A stretch of 10,456 nucleotides of DNA from an uncultured Gammaproteobacteria bacterium. GTDB lineage: Bacteria > Pseudomonadota > Gammaproteobacteria > Pseudomonadales > Azotimanducaceae. Shown here piece after piece: positions 1-7,070 of this stretch. The DNA lies in contig CAJWLI010000034.1 in the NCBI GenBank assembly GCA_913043075.1, positions 1-10,456 on the forward strand, read 5' to 3'. Positions within the stretch are counted from its first letter, which is position 1. Each line of letters opens with the position of its first letter. The translations under genes were made by a program, and so were the position numbers. The notes beneath the pieces were generated by a model, which worked only from the letters and a program-made list of their open reading frames with translations, did not search any database and was not told the DNA's origin.

Positions 1-129
1 GTTTGGGCTTCTGTTCATGGGTTAGTTGGACTTTTGAGGAACGGATATTCTCATGATATTAAATCCAAAGACCTACAATGGATTGAGGATAACCTAGAAG
101 ACTATTTGAAAATGACAACCTTCCGTTGA
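1..129 (+). CDS. TetR/AcrR-family regulator, C-terminal end only (5' part outside window)
   Basis: Reading from base 1 in frame 1 gives 42 residues ending at a TGA at 127-129. The segment contains W-A-S-V-H-G followed by L-V-G-L-L-R-N-G, which resembles the Trp-His-Gly signature of the WHG ligand-binding domain at the C-terminus of many TetR-type repressors. The tail is acidic and helical, as expected for the last helix of that fold. The DNA-binding N-terminus lies outside the window, so the family call rests on this short motif. The gene converges on the minus-strand operon; its stop is 66 nt from the stop of the first dehydrogenase. TetR-type proteins usually repress neighbouring catabolic or transport genes, so it may control this locus, but that is inference from position only. 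Confidence 0.6.
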   Translation, partial: VWASVHGLVGLLRNGYSHDIKSKDLQWIEDNLEDYLKMTTFR

Positions 130-195
130 AGGAGATTACTGACTTAATTAAGGACTACACAGTGCGTAATGAGGGAAATGGTTTTGTCTGGGGGA

Positions 196-1218
196 CTACA
201 TCCAAGGTTTTACTAATACTTTAGCGTCCGCATTAGGCGATGATAATTCTTTAAATGTTTCAGATACCTGATCAAGCGTAATCTGTTTGGTAATCAACTC
301 TGACGCATTTATTTCGCCTGACGCAATTTTGTTGAGGCTCTCTGAAAATTCTTCCATTGACCAGCCTAGAACAAACTGCATAGAAATTTCCTTGTTTATC
401 GCAATCAGAGGCCTAAAAGAATCTTTCTGCAAGCAAACTCCAACTACGACTAGTTTAGAATTCTGCGGTGCCTCTAAGATAATATCGTCAATTACGCCCG
501 GGACTCCTACACATTCAAATACAACGGTTTTTTTATTCTTTCTAAGAAATTTTGATGAAAAAGGGGAGGCCTCTTGGGGGTTAACCACCTGATGAGCTCC
601 GACCTTTTCGGCCAAACTTCGTCTTTGAGGCGAGAAGTCGGAAGCGATTATTTGCCCTTTGAACGAGCTCTTCAATATGGTGAGGATTGCGAGTCCGACC
701 GGTCCACAACCGATCACTACAATTTCCTCATTCCCTTCCAAACGTGCCTTGTTGATTGCGTGCAGCGCCACGGCTACGGGTTCTGTCAGAGCCGCTTCTT
801 CAGCTCTTACGCCGGACGGCACTGGTTGCATAACGGATTCAGATAAGAGCATGTATTGCGAGAAGCCTCCTGGTGTTTTTTCTGAGAAACCAATCGACAA
901 AAATGGATCTCTTAAAAGAACAGGCGCGGCGCAAACCAGAGTCCCAGGAGACAACGATTTTTCTGTGTTTGGCCCGTAATCGACAATTTCAGCGCAGAAT
1001 TCATGGCCTAAGATTACTGGACTGAAAGTGGTGAGTTTGAAGGCTCCGCCTGACTCGCGGCTAGTTTTTACGAAATCCTCTGTATGTTTCGCTGCGTGCA
1101 GGTCGCTGCCGCAAATACCGCAGGCTATGGATTTAACGAGCACCTCGCCTTTCTTTGGGATTGGTTCGTCTACCTCAACCTTGCGCAATATTCCGCGCTC
1201 CATCGTTACGGCTTCCAA
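196..1218 (-). CDS. Zinc-type medium-chain alcohol dehydrogenase (MDR), NAD-binding
   Basis: 340-residue medium-chain dehydrogenase that should oxidise an alcohol with NAD+ in the cytoplasm. Catalytic-zinc residues are visible: C36 in CGICGSD, H71-E72 in GHE, and E146 in T-E-P. The Rossmann loop G-C-G-P-V-G lies at 170-175 and D194 ends beta-strand 2, which favours NAD over NADP. The usual four-cysteine structural-zinc lobe near residues 95-112 is absent. The start is read as TTG at 1216-1218: AGGAGG lies 10 nt upstream, and the N-terminus then aligns with the usual M-K-A-V beginning, whereas the first in-frame ATG (1201-1203) is 25 nt from that site. It is the last gene of the operon, 5 nt after the crotonase stop, and its ribosome site overlaps the crotonase's last codons. 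It is a clear paralogue of the dehydrogenase at 3318-4292. Substrate unknown. Confidence 0.9.
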   Translation of the reverse strand: MEAVTMERGILRKVEVDEPIPKKGEVLVKSIACGICGSDLHAAKHTEDFVKTSRESGGAFKLTTFSPVILGHEFCAEIVDYGPNTEKSLSPGTLVCAAPVLLRDPFLSIGFSEKTPGGFSQYMLLSESVMQPVPSGVRAEEAALTEPVAVALHAINKARLEGNEEIVVIGCGPVGLAILTILKSSFKGQIIASDFSPQRRSLAEKVGAHQVVNPQEASPFSSKFLRKNKKTVVFECVGVPGVIDDIILEAPQNSKLVVVGVCLQKDSFRPLIAINKEISMQFVLGWSMEEFSESLNKIASGEINASELITKQITLDQVSETFKELSSPNADAKVLVKPWM

Positions 1219-1223
1219 GGAAA

Positions 1224-2060
1224 TTAATCCTCCTTTTTACTGGTCCTATAATCGCCAAACTTACCGTCTCTACTGGAGAGAGCGTCGGTAAGTCCCGCTG
1301 CGAGCTCTTTAAAGTGAGCTCGAGTGGATTTCGTGTGGAAAGCTAGAGCTTGGATTTCGGTCCCTTGTCTTATGGCTGCTCTCATGCCCATAAGTTCCAT
1401 TTGGCGGTGGACACTCCTTTTATTCATCTGCTCCAGGTCACTCGGAATTTTAGCTATTTTCTCTGCGATCTTTAAAACCTCATCTTCTAAGATCTCTTCA
1501 TTGTAAGCTCGGTTAGCAAAACCAAATTTCGCAGCATCCTCGCCACTGATAGCATCGCCCGTGAGCATCATTTCCATGGCATTTCTCATTCCCACCATCC
1601 ACGGGAAAAACTGATTGTCTGGGGGGCTCATGCTCCTGACAACGGGGTAGCCGATCTTTGCGTCGGTTGCCACGTAAATCAAATCGCACGCAGTGGCAAG
1701 TTCGGTGCCCCCTGCAAGGCAATAACCATGAACCTGGGCGATAACTGGTTTCGCGAGGTCCCACATCCTAAAGGCGCCGTCGACAACGTGCCTGGCCCAG
1801 CTGCCGTCACCGCCTGCAGTATGAAAAGGCCTAGCCTCGTTGTTATTCCCTTTCAGATCGTATCCAGCACAAAATGCTTTGCCTGCTCCTCGGATAATGG
1901 TCACTTTTATTGACTCATCTAAATCGTTCTCCTCAAGCTGACTGAAAATTTCTCCGCGTAATTTGTTGTTGAGGGCATTTCGAGATTCAGGTCGATTAAG
2001 CGTAATCCTTGAAACGCCATCTGATGGTGAGTCAATTAATATGTGCTTGGGTGCTTCCAT
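1224..2060 (-). CDS. Enoyl-CoA hydratase/isomerase family protein (crotonase fold)
   Basis: 278-residue crotonase, a normal family length. The N-terminal strand has L-N-R-P-E followed by R-N-A-L, the oxyanion-hole segment A-F-C-A-G-Y-D-L is at 62-69, and H-G-Y-C-L-A-G-G-T-E at 111-120 gives the first catalytic glutamate, E120. The second glutamate of classical hydratases, in a P-E-I motif, is replaced by P139-V140, so the enzyme may be an isomerase, hydrolase or lyase rather than a hydratase. The start is ATG 2058-2060, preceded by AAAGGA six nt upstream. A longer reading to 2138 adds 26 residues rich in Arg and His that overlap the end of the oxygenase gene and match nothing expected. It follows the Rieske gene by 14 nt and precedes the terminal dehydrogenase by 5 nt. 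Its substrate is presumably a CoA thioester, though no CoA ligase is seen here. Confidence 0.9.
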   Translation of the reverse strand: MEAPKHILIDSPSDGVSRITLNRPESRNALNNKLRGEIFSQLEENDLDESIKVTIIRGAGKAFCAGYDLKGNNNEARPFHTAGGDGSWARHVVDGAFRMWDLAKPVIAQVHGYCLAGGTELATACDLIYVATDAKIGYPVVRSMSPPDNQFFPWMVGMRNAMEMMLTGDAISGEDAAKFGFANRAYNEEILEDEVLKIAEKIAKIPSDLEQMNKRSVHRQMELMGMRAAIRQGTEIQALAFHTKSTRAHFKELAAGLTDALSSRDGKFGDYRTSKKED

Positions 2061-2074
2061 AAAAAATCCTTTTG

Positions 2075-3256
2075 TTAACCCGTCATGAAGAGTTTTGAAA
2101 GGTCTTCGTCTTTGGTGTCTATGATGTGGTCGACCCATCGGTGGAAGTTGTGACCACCTTCTTCGTTCTTGCCGAACATCACGTATTCTTTTGCGCCACT
2201 TTCTAGAGCTTTCTGTTGCTTCAATCCTGTCGCGTAGTCTTCTTCTTGAACAACATATCGCAGGAACTCAAATTGGTTCTGTGCGTCTCTTATGAGCTTT
2301 TCGGAAGATGGCTCCTTTTCCATTAAATAATTTTGAACTGTGTAAGAAGTCCCTGGTGTTTCGCCAGGAAAAAGTTGGGATATCATTACAGCCCTGCCAC
2401 CTCCATCAAAACCAGCAATAGAAACGTGAGGAAAAATCGTCCAAACGCCTGCAACCAATAGCTCTGTGGGCCATTGGGATTCGTCAGGCCCTAGCATTTT
2501 TGCCATGCCCTTCATCGGACCCGAAACTCGTTGATGTGGTCCCCAGCTATAATAGATAGCCTGATTTGGAAAGTCGGGGCCAAAGGTGTTCTTGTGAAGA
2601 ATGGGGAGGTGGTAAAGATCCATGTAGCCATCGTAGGCAATTTTCCAGTTGGGCCCATCAACCCTTTGGGTTCCAAATAGGTACCAATCTTCGAATCCAA
2701 AATTTTCTAGAAGCTGATCATAACCTGATAAGAAAAGGTTTATGTCCAAAGTCGAATGAGGGTTTGGTGTAACCCAAACTAGCCCCGCTTTTTCAAGGCA
2801 AGGCAGCTCTTCTAAACCGTTTTCTGTTTTATCGAACTCTCCAAAGTCTTTCGGAGCCAAGACGCCTATTAGGTCTCCTTCAGTGTTGTAGGACCAAGCG
2901 TGATAGGGGCAGGTAAACCGATGAGTGTTGCCGCTGCCTTCCTCCATTAGTTGTGCGCCTCGATGACTACACATGTTTACAAAAGCCCTAACCTGTCCGT
3001 TTTTGTCTCTTACAATAATTATAGGAATGCCGCTGGCTTCCATCGCTTTGTAGTCGCCTGGTTTTCTGATCTCAGCAGACATCGCGAGCATTAATGGCAT
3101 TCGGTTAAAAATATTTTTCATCTCTAGCTTCCATCTGCCCTCGTCATAGTAGTTGCAGGCTGGCACTTTGAGTATTTCTTTCGCTTGCGGGATCGTTCCA
3201 GCGTCTCCATGCGCAATGTTGTTGCGCGCCATTTGAAGAAGTTGTTCTCGAGACAT
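2075..3256 (-). CDS. Rieske non-heme iron oxygenase, alpha (catalytic) subunit
   Basis: 393 residues, typical of aromatic-ring-hydroxylating oxygenase alpha subunits. The Rieske [2Fe-2S] ligands are C96-x-H98 (CSHRGA) and C116-x2-H119 (CPYHAW). The mononuclear iron site of the C-terminal domain is D-L-Y-H-x4-H, giving H216 and H221, with D340 in E-E-D-Y as the likely third ligand. D213 is the bridging carboxylate that passes electrons from the Rieske centre of the neighbouring subunit. Such enzymes hydroxylate rings, demethylate or open C-O bonds using O2 and electrons from a reductase. No reductase, ferredoxin or beta subunit is encoded in the window, so partners must come from elsewhere. 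ATG at 3254-3256 has GGAGG 8 nt upstream. It sits between the two dehydrogenase paralogues in the operon. Substrate not deducible. Confidence 0.93.
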   Translation of the reverse strand: MSREQLLQMARNNIAHGDAGTIPQAKEILKVPACNYYDEGRWKLEMKNIFNRMPLMLAMSAEIRKPGDYKAMEASGIPIIIVRDKNGQVRAFVNMCSHRGAQLMEEGSGNTHRFTCPYHAWSYNTEGDLIGVLAPKDFGEFDKTENGLEELPCLEKAGLVWVTPNPHSTLDINLFLSGYDQLLENFGFEDWYLFGTQRVDGPNWKIAYDGYMDLYHLPILHKNTFGPDFPNQAIYYSWGPHQRVSGPMKGMAKMLGPDESQWPTELLVAGVWTIFPHVSIAGFDGGGRAVMISQLFPGETPGTSYTVQNYLMEKEPSSEKLIRDAQNQFEFLRYVVQEEDYATGLKQQKALESGAKEYVMFGKNEEGGHNFHRWVDHIIDTKDEDLSKLFMTG

Positions 3257-3316
3257 TTGTGTGACCTCCGTTGAATTCTGTCCGCGTGTAGATTCTTAAA
3301 TTTTATCTAACTATGT

Positions 3317-3330
3317 TTTATCGAGATAAA
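3317..3330. repeat. 14-bp inverted repeat at the 3' end of the second dehydrogenase gene
   Basis: TTTATC-GA-GATAAA is a perfect inverted repeat spanning the stop codon of the 3318-4292 gene. It is AT-rich, too weak for a terminator stem and without a T-tract. It may be chance, a processing hairpin or a regulator site ahead of the Rieske gene. The 61-nt gap that follows is the longest inside the operon. Confidence 0.25.
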
Positions 3331-4292
3331 TCTATTATCACCTTACACTGATCACTTGGCGTGTGGAGCGCATCGAAAATTGCTGGGAGTTCTGCTAGTG
3401 AAACGACATTGGTGATCATTGCAGATGCATCTATTCTCTGCGCTACCATCATGTCCATGGTAAATTCCCAGTCCTCTTTGTCGTAGGCGACCGCCCAACG
3501 AATCGTTAGTTCTTTTCCAAATGCGATCAAGGGAACGATTGTGTCGGGGTGATCGCACAAACCAACTCCCAGTATAAAGCCTCTTTTGGGCGCTCGTTCA
3601 ATGCATTGTTGCATGATTCCGGGAGCTCCAACACATTCAACTTGGATGTCCGGTGGCCCGCCTGCAATCTGTTCAAATTGATTGTCTACGTCTTTGGGAT
3701 CTACTATTTGATCGAACCCCAACTTTTTCGCCATCTCGATTCTAGCCGGAGACATCTCGCTGATTACTATGTTTCGCGCACCAAAGAATTTACACCAAGT
3801 CGCGCAGGCCAATCCGATTGGCCCAGCGCCAATAATCAGGATATTCTGCTGTGCGATATTACCAGCCATTTTTACGGCATGGAGTCCGACTGCGAGAGGT
3901 TCAACTAGCGCTGCATTGAGATCGTCAATTTCGTCAGGAATCTTTACAACCTGATCGGGAATGACCTTCAGGTACTCGGCATAGGCTCCCGTAACTGAAC
4001 TCAGGCCGATGTTCTGGCCTTTAAAGAAAGGAAGCGACGTGACTCTTTCACCCACGCGAAACGAATTTTCGTCGACCTCTGAACCTAATTCTACAATCTC
4101 TCCCGAAAACTCGTGTCCAAAAACAGTATTTAGCGGGACCATAAATGGACCCTCTTTTGAGGCGTGTATGTCTGTTCCGCAAACGCCGCAGTTGGCTACT
4201 TTTACAAGAATTTCATCATCAGCGAGTTTTGGGATATCAATCTCTTGAACCTCTAGACTTTTCCCTGGTCCCATGAAAACTGCTGCTTTCAT
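3318..4292 (-). CDS. Zinc-type medium-chain alcohol dehydrogenase (MDR), second paralogue
   Basis: 324-residue MDR enzyme starting M-K-A-A-V. C38 in CGVCGTD, H60-E61 in GHE and E131 in V-E-P form the catalytic zinc set. G-A-G-P-I-G at 155-160 binds the dinucleotide, and E179 at the end of the second strand suggests NAD+. As in the paralogue at 196-1218, the cysteine-rich structural-zinc lobe is missing. Shared stretches between the two include E-C-V-G-x-P-G, P-L-I-A and D/N-A-S-x-x-I-T, pointing to duplication. ATG 4290-4292 overlaps the preceding stop by one base (TAATG), with GGAG 7 nt upstream, so translation is probably coupled to the NTF2-like gene. A 61-nt gap separates it from the Rieske gene downstream. 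Likely role: oxidation of an alcohol or diol made by the oxygenase or hydrolase (inference). Confidence 0.92.
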   Translation of the reverse strand: MKAAVFMGPGKSLEVQEIDIPKLADDEILVKVANCGVCGTDIHASKEGPFMVPLNTVFGHEFSGEIVELGSEVDENSFRVGERVTSLPFFKGQNIGLSSVTGAYAEYLKVIPDQVVKIPDEIDDLNAALVEPLAVGLHAVKMAGNIAQQNILIIGAGPIGLACATWCKFFGARNIVISEMSPARIEMAKKLGFDQIVDPKDVDNQFEQIAGGPPDIQVECVGAPGIMQQCIERAPKRGFILGVGLCDHPDTIVPLIAFGKELTIRWAVAYDKEDWEFTMDMMVAQRIDASAMITNVVSLAELPAIFDALHTPSDQCKVIIDLSR

Positions 4293-4831
4293 TATGTTTC
4301 TCCGTACGTGTATGGATTCAAATTGACTTCTTGGGCCGTTGAGATATCAGTGGTGAGTGAATATATGTCCTCGCCAATAATCTTTCCGGTATCGACCTCA
4401 AATGGCCAGAAGGTAACTGCTCTTCCTGAGGTGGCATAATGTTTATTCTCGTCTACCTCGGGAAGACCCATTTGTTTAAGCATAGCACCACTGAACGGCG
4501 TATATAACTCTCCTTCAGTAACCAGAGTGTCATCTCCTATCACGATTCTCTCTACTGCATACTCAAACTGATTTGATTTGCTGGCTATTAATCCAGAGTA
4601 AAACTGTTTTAATGCTTCAAACCCTTTTGGACCGGTGTCTTCGTTTGCTGACCAGATATGAAACCGAGGTTCGGAAGACATCGTTTTCAGTAATGCCTCC
4701 AAGTCACTGCCGCACTCTGCCTGAACATGCTCCTTCAATTGCAACAACATGTGTCGCCGCCACTCGTCCGTTTCCGTTTCTAACATTTCATCGATTAAAC
4801 GCCAGTTATTCCTGCTATCGACAGTTTTCAT
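4292..4831 (-). CDS. NTF2-like/SnoaL-like domain protein
   Basis: 179 residues. The region from about 30 to 160 looks like an NTF2-like cone: a helical N-terminal half with L-E-A-L-L-K-T-M, a W60 segment, then beta-strands ending V-T-F-W-P-F-E-V-D-T-G-K-I-I-G-E-D-I-Y (139-157), the usual closing hairpin of SnoaL-type proteins. It has an extra charged N-terminal helix of about 30 residues and no signal peptide. Members of this fold include ketosteroid isomerase, polyketide cyclases, dehydratases and non-catalytic binding proteins. I see no catalytic set that decides between these, so the reaction is unknown. The start at 4829-4831 has GGAGG only 4 nt upstream. The gene lies 18 nt after the kinase stop and overlaps the following dehydrogenase by one base. 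Confidence 0.7.
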   Translation of the reverse strand: MKTVDSRNNWRLIDEMLETETDEWRRHMLLQLKEHVQAECGSDLEALLKTMSSEPRFHIWSANEDTGPKGFEALKQFYSGLIASKSNQFEYAVERIVIGDDTLVTEGELYTPFSGAMLKQMGLPEVDENKHYATSGRAVTFWPFEVDTGKIIGEDIYSLTTDISTAQEVNLNPYTYGET

Positions 4832-4849
4832 TTCGCCTCCAACTTCCTT

Positions 4850-5998
4850 TTAAATTCCCAGTGCCTTGCGGGCAATTAAAACAAGTTTAATAAAAGGGTA
4901 AATATAGGGCAAAGACCTCAGTAATTTTTCCATTTCCCAATCCACTAATGCGGCATCTATCCGAGAATAAAACTGATGGAATAGTTCTTTGGCCCGGTCG
5001 CTTGAATCGTCTATTTGGTCAATTGGCATGGAGAACATAAGTTGGATTACTGCAATATTTGTTCTGTAAGCGTTTACAAATTTTTTGTATCCATATCCCT
5101 TTACGCCGCATTCAAGAAGGGTTTTGTGGTAGAGATTTAAAAGATGTTTCTCAGTTTTCCGTCTTTCTTCGACAGAGAGGCTTAAGATCATCCAATAAGC
5201 AATGTCCGAAATCGGGTCGCCAATGCCGCTAATTTGCCAATCAATAATAGCGAACCTTCCTCCCTCCTTTGTAGGTCGAATAACATTGTCTGAACGGAGA
5301 TCACCATGAGTAAGAGAAAAAGGGAAGGGTGGCGCGGGATCGAATTTAAGCAGGGGTGGCAAATACTCCATTAGCCGATTCATCTCTGGGTATGCCTGAA
5401 ATTTACCAGTTCGTTTAGCTTCTTCGTGTCCAATCTTAAACATTTCGATGGATTTTTCTTTTGGCATTTCTGTGATTTGCCATTTCGCCCAGTCTAAAGA
5501 TTCTAATTCTTTGCTGTTCCACCACTTAGCATGAAGTTTAGCAAATCCAATAATCACCTTTTCTGAGGTTTCGCGGTCCGTGCCATGTATTTGATCGCTT
5601 GGCTCGCCCGGCGCAAGATCTTCAATTAACAATACGAACTTATTAGACCTTTCATCGTAGTGAGCAAAATGACACTTAGGAATAGATATCCCAGATCTTT
5701 CACCGATGTCGCGGTAAAAACCTATCTCGCGTTTATAAAGATTTCGGTCGGCTGCCATGTCTCTGGTATCCTGCCTCGCGGCAGCAAATTTAATGATGAA
5801 AGAATCTTGTGCTACCGAAGAAGGCTCTTCGAAAGTCAGTTTGATTCGAGCAAGCTCTCCCATAAAACCCTCACCCACGCCGATTATTTGGGAAGAGAAT
5901 TCAATTATTGTGGATTCATCGAGTTCATTATTTAGGACTTTTTGGAGCCATTCCTTTGTGAGCTCGGGTAACGAGAGTGGGATGCTATTCGGGGACAT
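4850..5998 (-). CDS. Phosphotransferase of the aminoglycoside/ecdysteroid-kinase-like family
   Basis: 382-residue kinase of the protein-kinase-like fold. The N-lobe shows K70 in F-I-I-K-F, the probable ATP-phosphate lysine, and E91 in K-R-E-I as its partner. The catalytic loop is H231-G-D-L-R-S-D-N238 with D233 as base, and the metal-binding segment is I-I-D-W-Q with D253. The HGD-x-R-x-DN plus D-W-Q combination is typical of bacterial proteins annotated as phosphotransferase, EcKL or CHK-like, which phosphorylate hydroxyls on small molecules. It is not evidence of antibiotic resistance. Related kinase domains act in hydroxy-acid catabolism (LvaA in levulinate use; ACAD10/11 in animals). The ATG at 5996-5998 lies inside the end of the phosphatase gene (14-nt overlap) and has only a weak purine-rich GAGA upstream, so translational coupling is likely. 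Substrate unknown. Confidence 0.87.
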   Translation of the reverse strand: MSPNSIPLSLPELTKEWLQKVLNNELDESTIIEFSSQIIGVGEGFMGELARIKLTFEEPSSVAQDSFIIKFAAARQDTRDMAADRNLYKREIGFYRDIGERSGISIPKCHFAHYDERSNKFVLLIEDLAPGEPSDQIHGTDRETSEKVIIGFAKLHAKWWNSKELESLDWAKWQITEMPKEKSIEMFKIGHEEAKRTGKFQAYPEMNRLMEYLPPLLKFDPAPPFPFSLTHGDLRSDNVIRPTKEGGRFAIIDWQISGIGDPISDIAYWMILSLSVEERRKTEKHLLNLYHKTLLECGVKGYGYKKFVNAYRTNIAVIQLMFSMPIDQIDDSSDRAKELFHQFYSRIDAALVDWEMEKLLRSLPYIYPFIKLVLIARKALGI

Positions 5999-6647
5999 GC
6001 TGATCTCGTCTCAAGGGATCTGATTGAAGTTCAACGGCCAGGTGTTTGTATTGATTTAATAAAACGAGTTCTGGGCGATTAATTCCATCGAAAGATAACT
6101 CTGTTATGCCCGCGTTATGCATCAAGTACTGATGGCCGAAAGCAGGTCTAGTTTTCAGCGCTTTTGCTAGGTAGTGGGCAATGGCGGCGCCGTGGCTCAC
6201 TATTATAAGGTTTCCCCCGGGGTGACTATCTCTGATTCGCTCGACGGTTCGAAAGATCCTGTCTCCCAATTGGTTGGGCGATTCACCCTTATGTTCGCTG
6301 AAGTCGTCATCCTTCAGTGACTTCGCGCCAAACCCAAATTCCCCCAATTCCTGATAGGTGGCGTTTTCAAGAATTCCCAGGAAACCTTCAATCAGCCCCT
6401 CGACCACCTCAAGGGGAATTCCAAGCTTTTCCTTGATAATAGAACCTGTGTCCTTTGCCCTGCTGAGGGGGCTCGTATAAATCTTGTCAAAACGGCAATC
6501 CCATTCAGAGATTTCCTTTCCAGTTGCCTGAGCTTGGGCAATACCTCTTTTGTTGAGAGGCGACTCTGTCTGCCCGTGAGCTATCTGCTCAAGATTTCCA
6601 ACAGTTTCTCCGTGTCTTATAAATAGAATTCTTTGTTCCTTTGTCAA
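5985..6647 (-). CDS. Histidine phosphatase family protein (phosphoglycerate-mutase-like)
   Basis: 220 residues of the branch-1/2 histidine phosphatase superfamily. The R-H-G-E-T motif is at 11-15, with H12 as the phosphorylated nucleophile. R63 follows in S-P-L-S-R-A, E87 in L-I-E-G is the probable acid, and V-S-H-G at 150-153 supplies H152. It should be a cytoplasmic phosphomonoesterase; the family covers sugar phosphates, cobalamin intermediates and other small molecules, and the sequence does not choose among them. The start is read as TTG at 6645-6647: this places RHGET at the normal distance, AAGG lies 8 nt upstream, and no ATG or GTG occurs between it and the in-frame TAA of the preceding gene. 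It overlaps the kinase gene by 14 nt, so a kinase and a phosphatase are co-translated. Confidence 0.9.
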   Translation of the reverse strand: MTKEQRILFIRHGETVGNLEQIAHGQTESPLNKRGIAQAQATGKEISEWDCRFDKIYTSPLSRAKDTGSIIKEKLGIPLEVVEGLIEGFLGILENATYQELGEFGFGAKSLKDDDFSEHKGESPNQLGDRIFRTVERIRDSHPGGNLIIVSHGAAIAHYLAKALKTRPAFGHQYLMHNAGITELSFDGINRPELVLLNQYKHLAVELQSDPLRRDQHVPE

Positions 6648-6695
6648 CTTCGTAGCCTTGTCTTCTCGCTGTTGGCTTCTCTTGAAGATGCTTGG

Positions 6696-7058
6696 TTATG
6701 CCATCTGATTAGTAAAAGTAGCCAGGTCAAAATAATCTCGCCAAGCCTTTATTTTTCCATTTTCTAGTTCAAACGTCCCCATAACAGGGATATTAATCTT
6801 CTTATCACCAGGCATATCAAACTTATCTATTCGCTCGGTGAGAACCTTATTTCCGTTTTCAGCTATCGATAGTACTTCCCAATCGACAGATTCGGGGCCC
6901 ATTCCTCTCATCGCAGCATCAACCATCTGTTTACCCACTATTTTTTCCATAGGGATGTTGTGCCAAACGACATTATCGTCAAGCAAGCCTGCAGCCTTGT
7001 CCCAGTTCATAGTGTTCCAAGCGTCAATAAAATCTAAAACGATTTCGGTATGTCTCAT
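6696..7058 (-). CDS. Limonene-1,2-epoxide hydrolase family protein (NTF2-like fold)
   Basis: 120 residues, slightly shorter than characterised limonene-1,2-epoxide hydrolases. The Arg-x-Asp pair R76-I-D78 and W106-R-D108 reproduce the R-D-D catalytic triad of that family, and V-V-W-H-N-I-P at 30-36 matches the strand carrying the water-binding Asn (N34 here). The position that is Tyr in the Rhodococcus enzyme is W32, so water positioning may differ. Expected reaction: hydration of an epoxide to a diol in one step. The alternative is a related SnoaL-type isomerase. ATG 7056-7058 has AAGGAG 6 nt upstream. A longer reading to 7106 would translate the terminator stem and is rejected. It heads the eight-gene operon, 48 nt before the phosphatase. 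Confidence 0.83.
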   Translation of the reverse strand: MRHTEIVLDFIDAWNTMNWDKAAGLLDDNVVWHNIPMEKIVGKQMVDAAMRGMGPESVDWEVLSIAENGNKVLTERIDKFDMPGDKKINIPVMGTFELENGKIKAWRDYFDLATFTNQMA

Positions 7059-7070
7059 CACTCTCTCCTT

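Noticed and set aside
130..195. Possible convergent terminator between the TetR gene and the operon end
   Set aside because: No GC-rich stem with a T-tract is visible on either strand; only the short AT palindrome TTAATTAA occurs.
1513..1764. Minus-strand 83-codon open frame
   Set aside because: It is an out-of-frame reading inside the crotonase gene with no domain of its own.
2061..2138. N-terminal extension of the crotonase by 26 residues
   Set aside because: It overlaps the end of the oxygenase gene, encodes an Arg/His-rich stretch unlike the family, and the ATG at 2060 has its own ribosome site.
3549..3908. Plus-strand 119-codon open frame
   Set aside because: It lies entirely antisense within the second dehydrogenase, which carries all its family motifs; the frame is a shadow.
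4850..5998. Antibiotic resistance (aminoglycoside phosphotransferase)
   Set aside because: Only the general kinase fold is shared; the D-W-Q motif, the length and the catabolic neighbours fit small-molecule or ecdysteroid-kinase-like enzymes instead.
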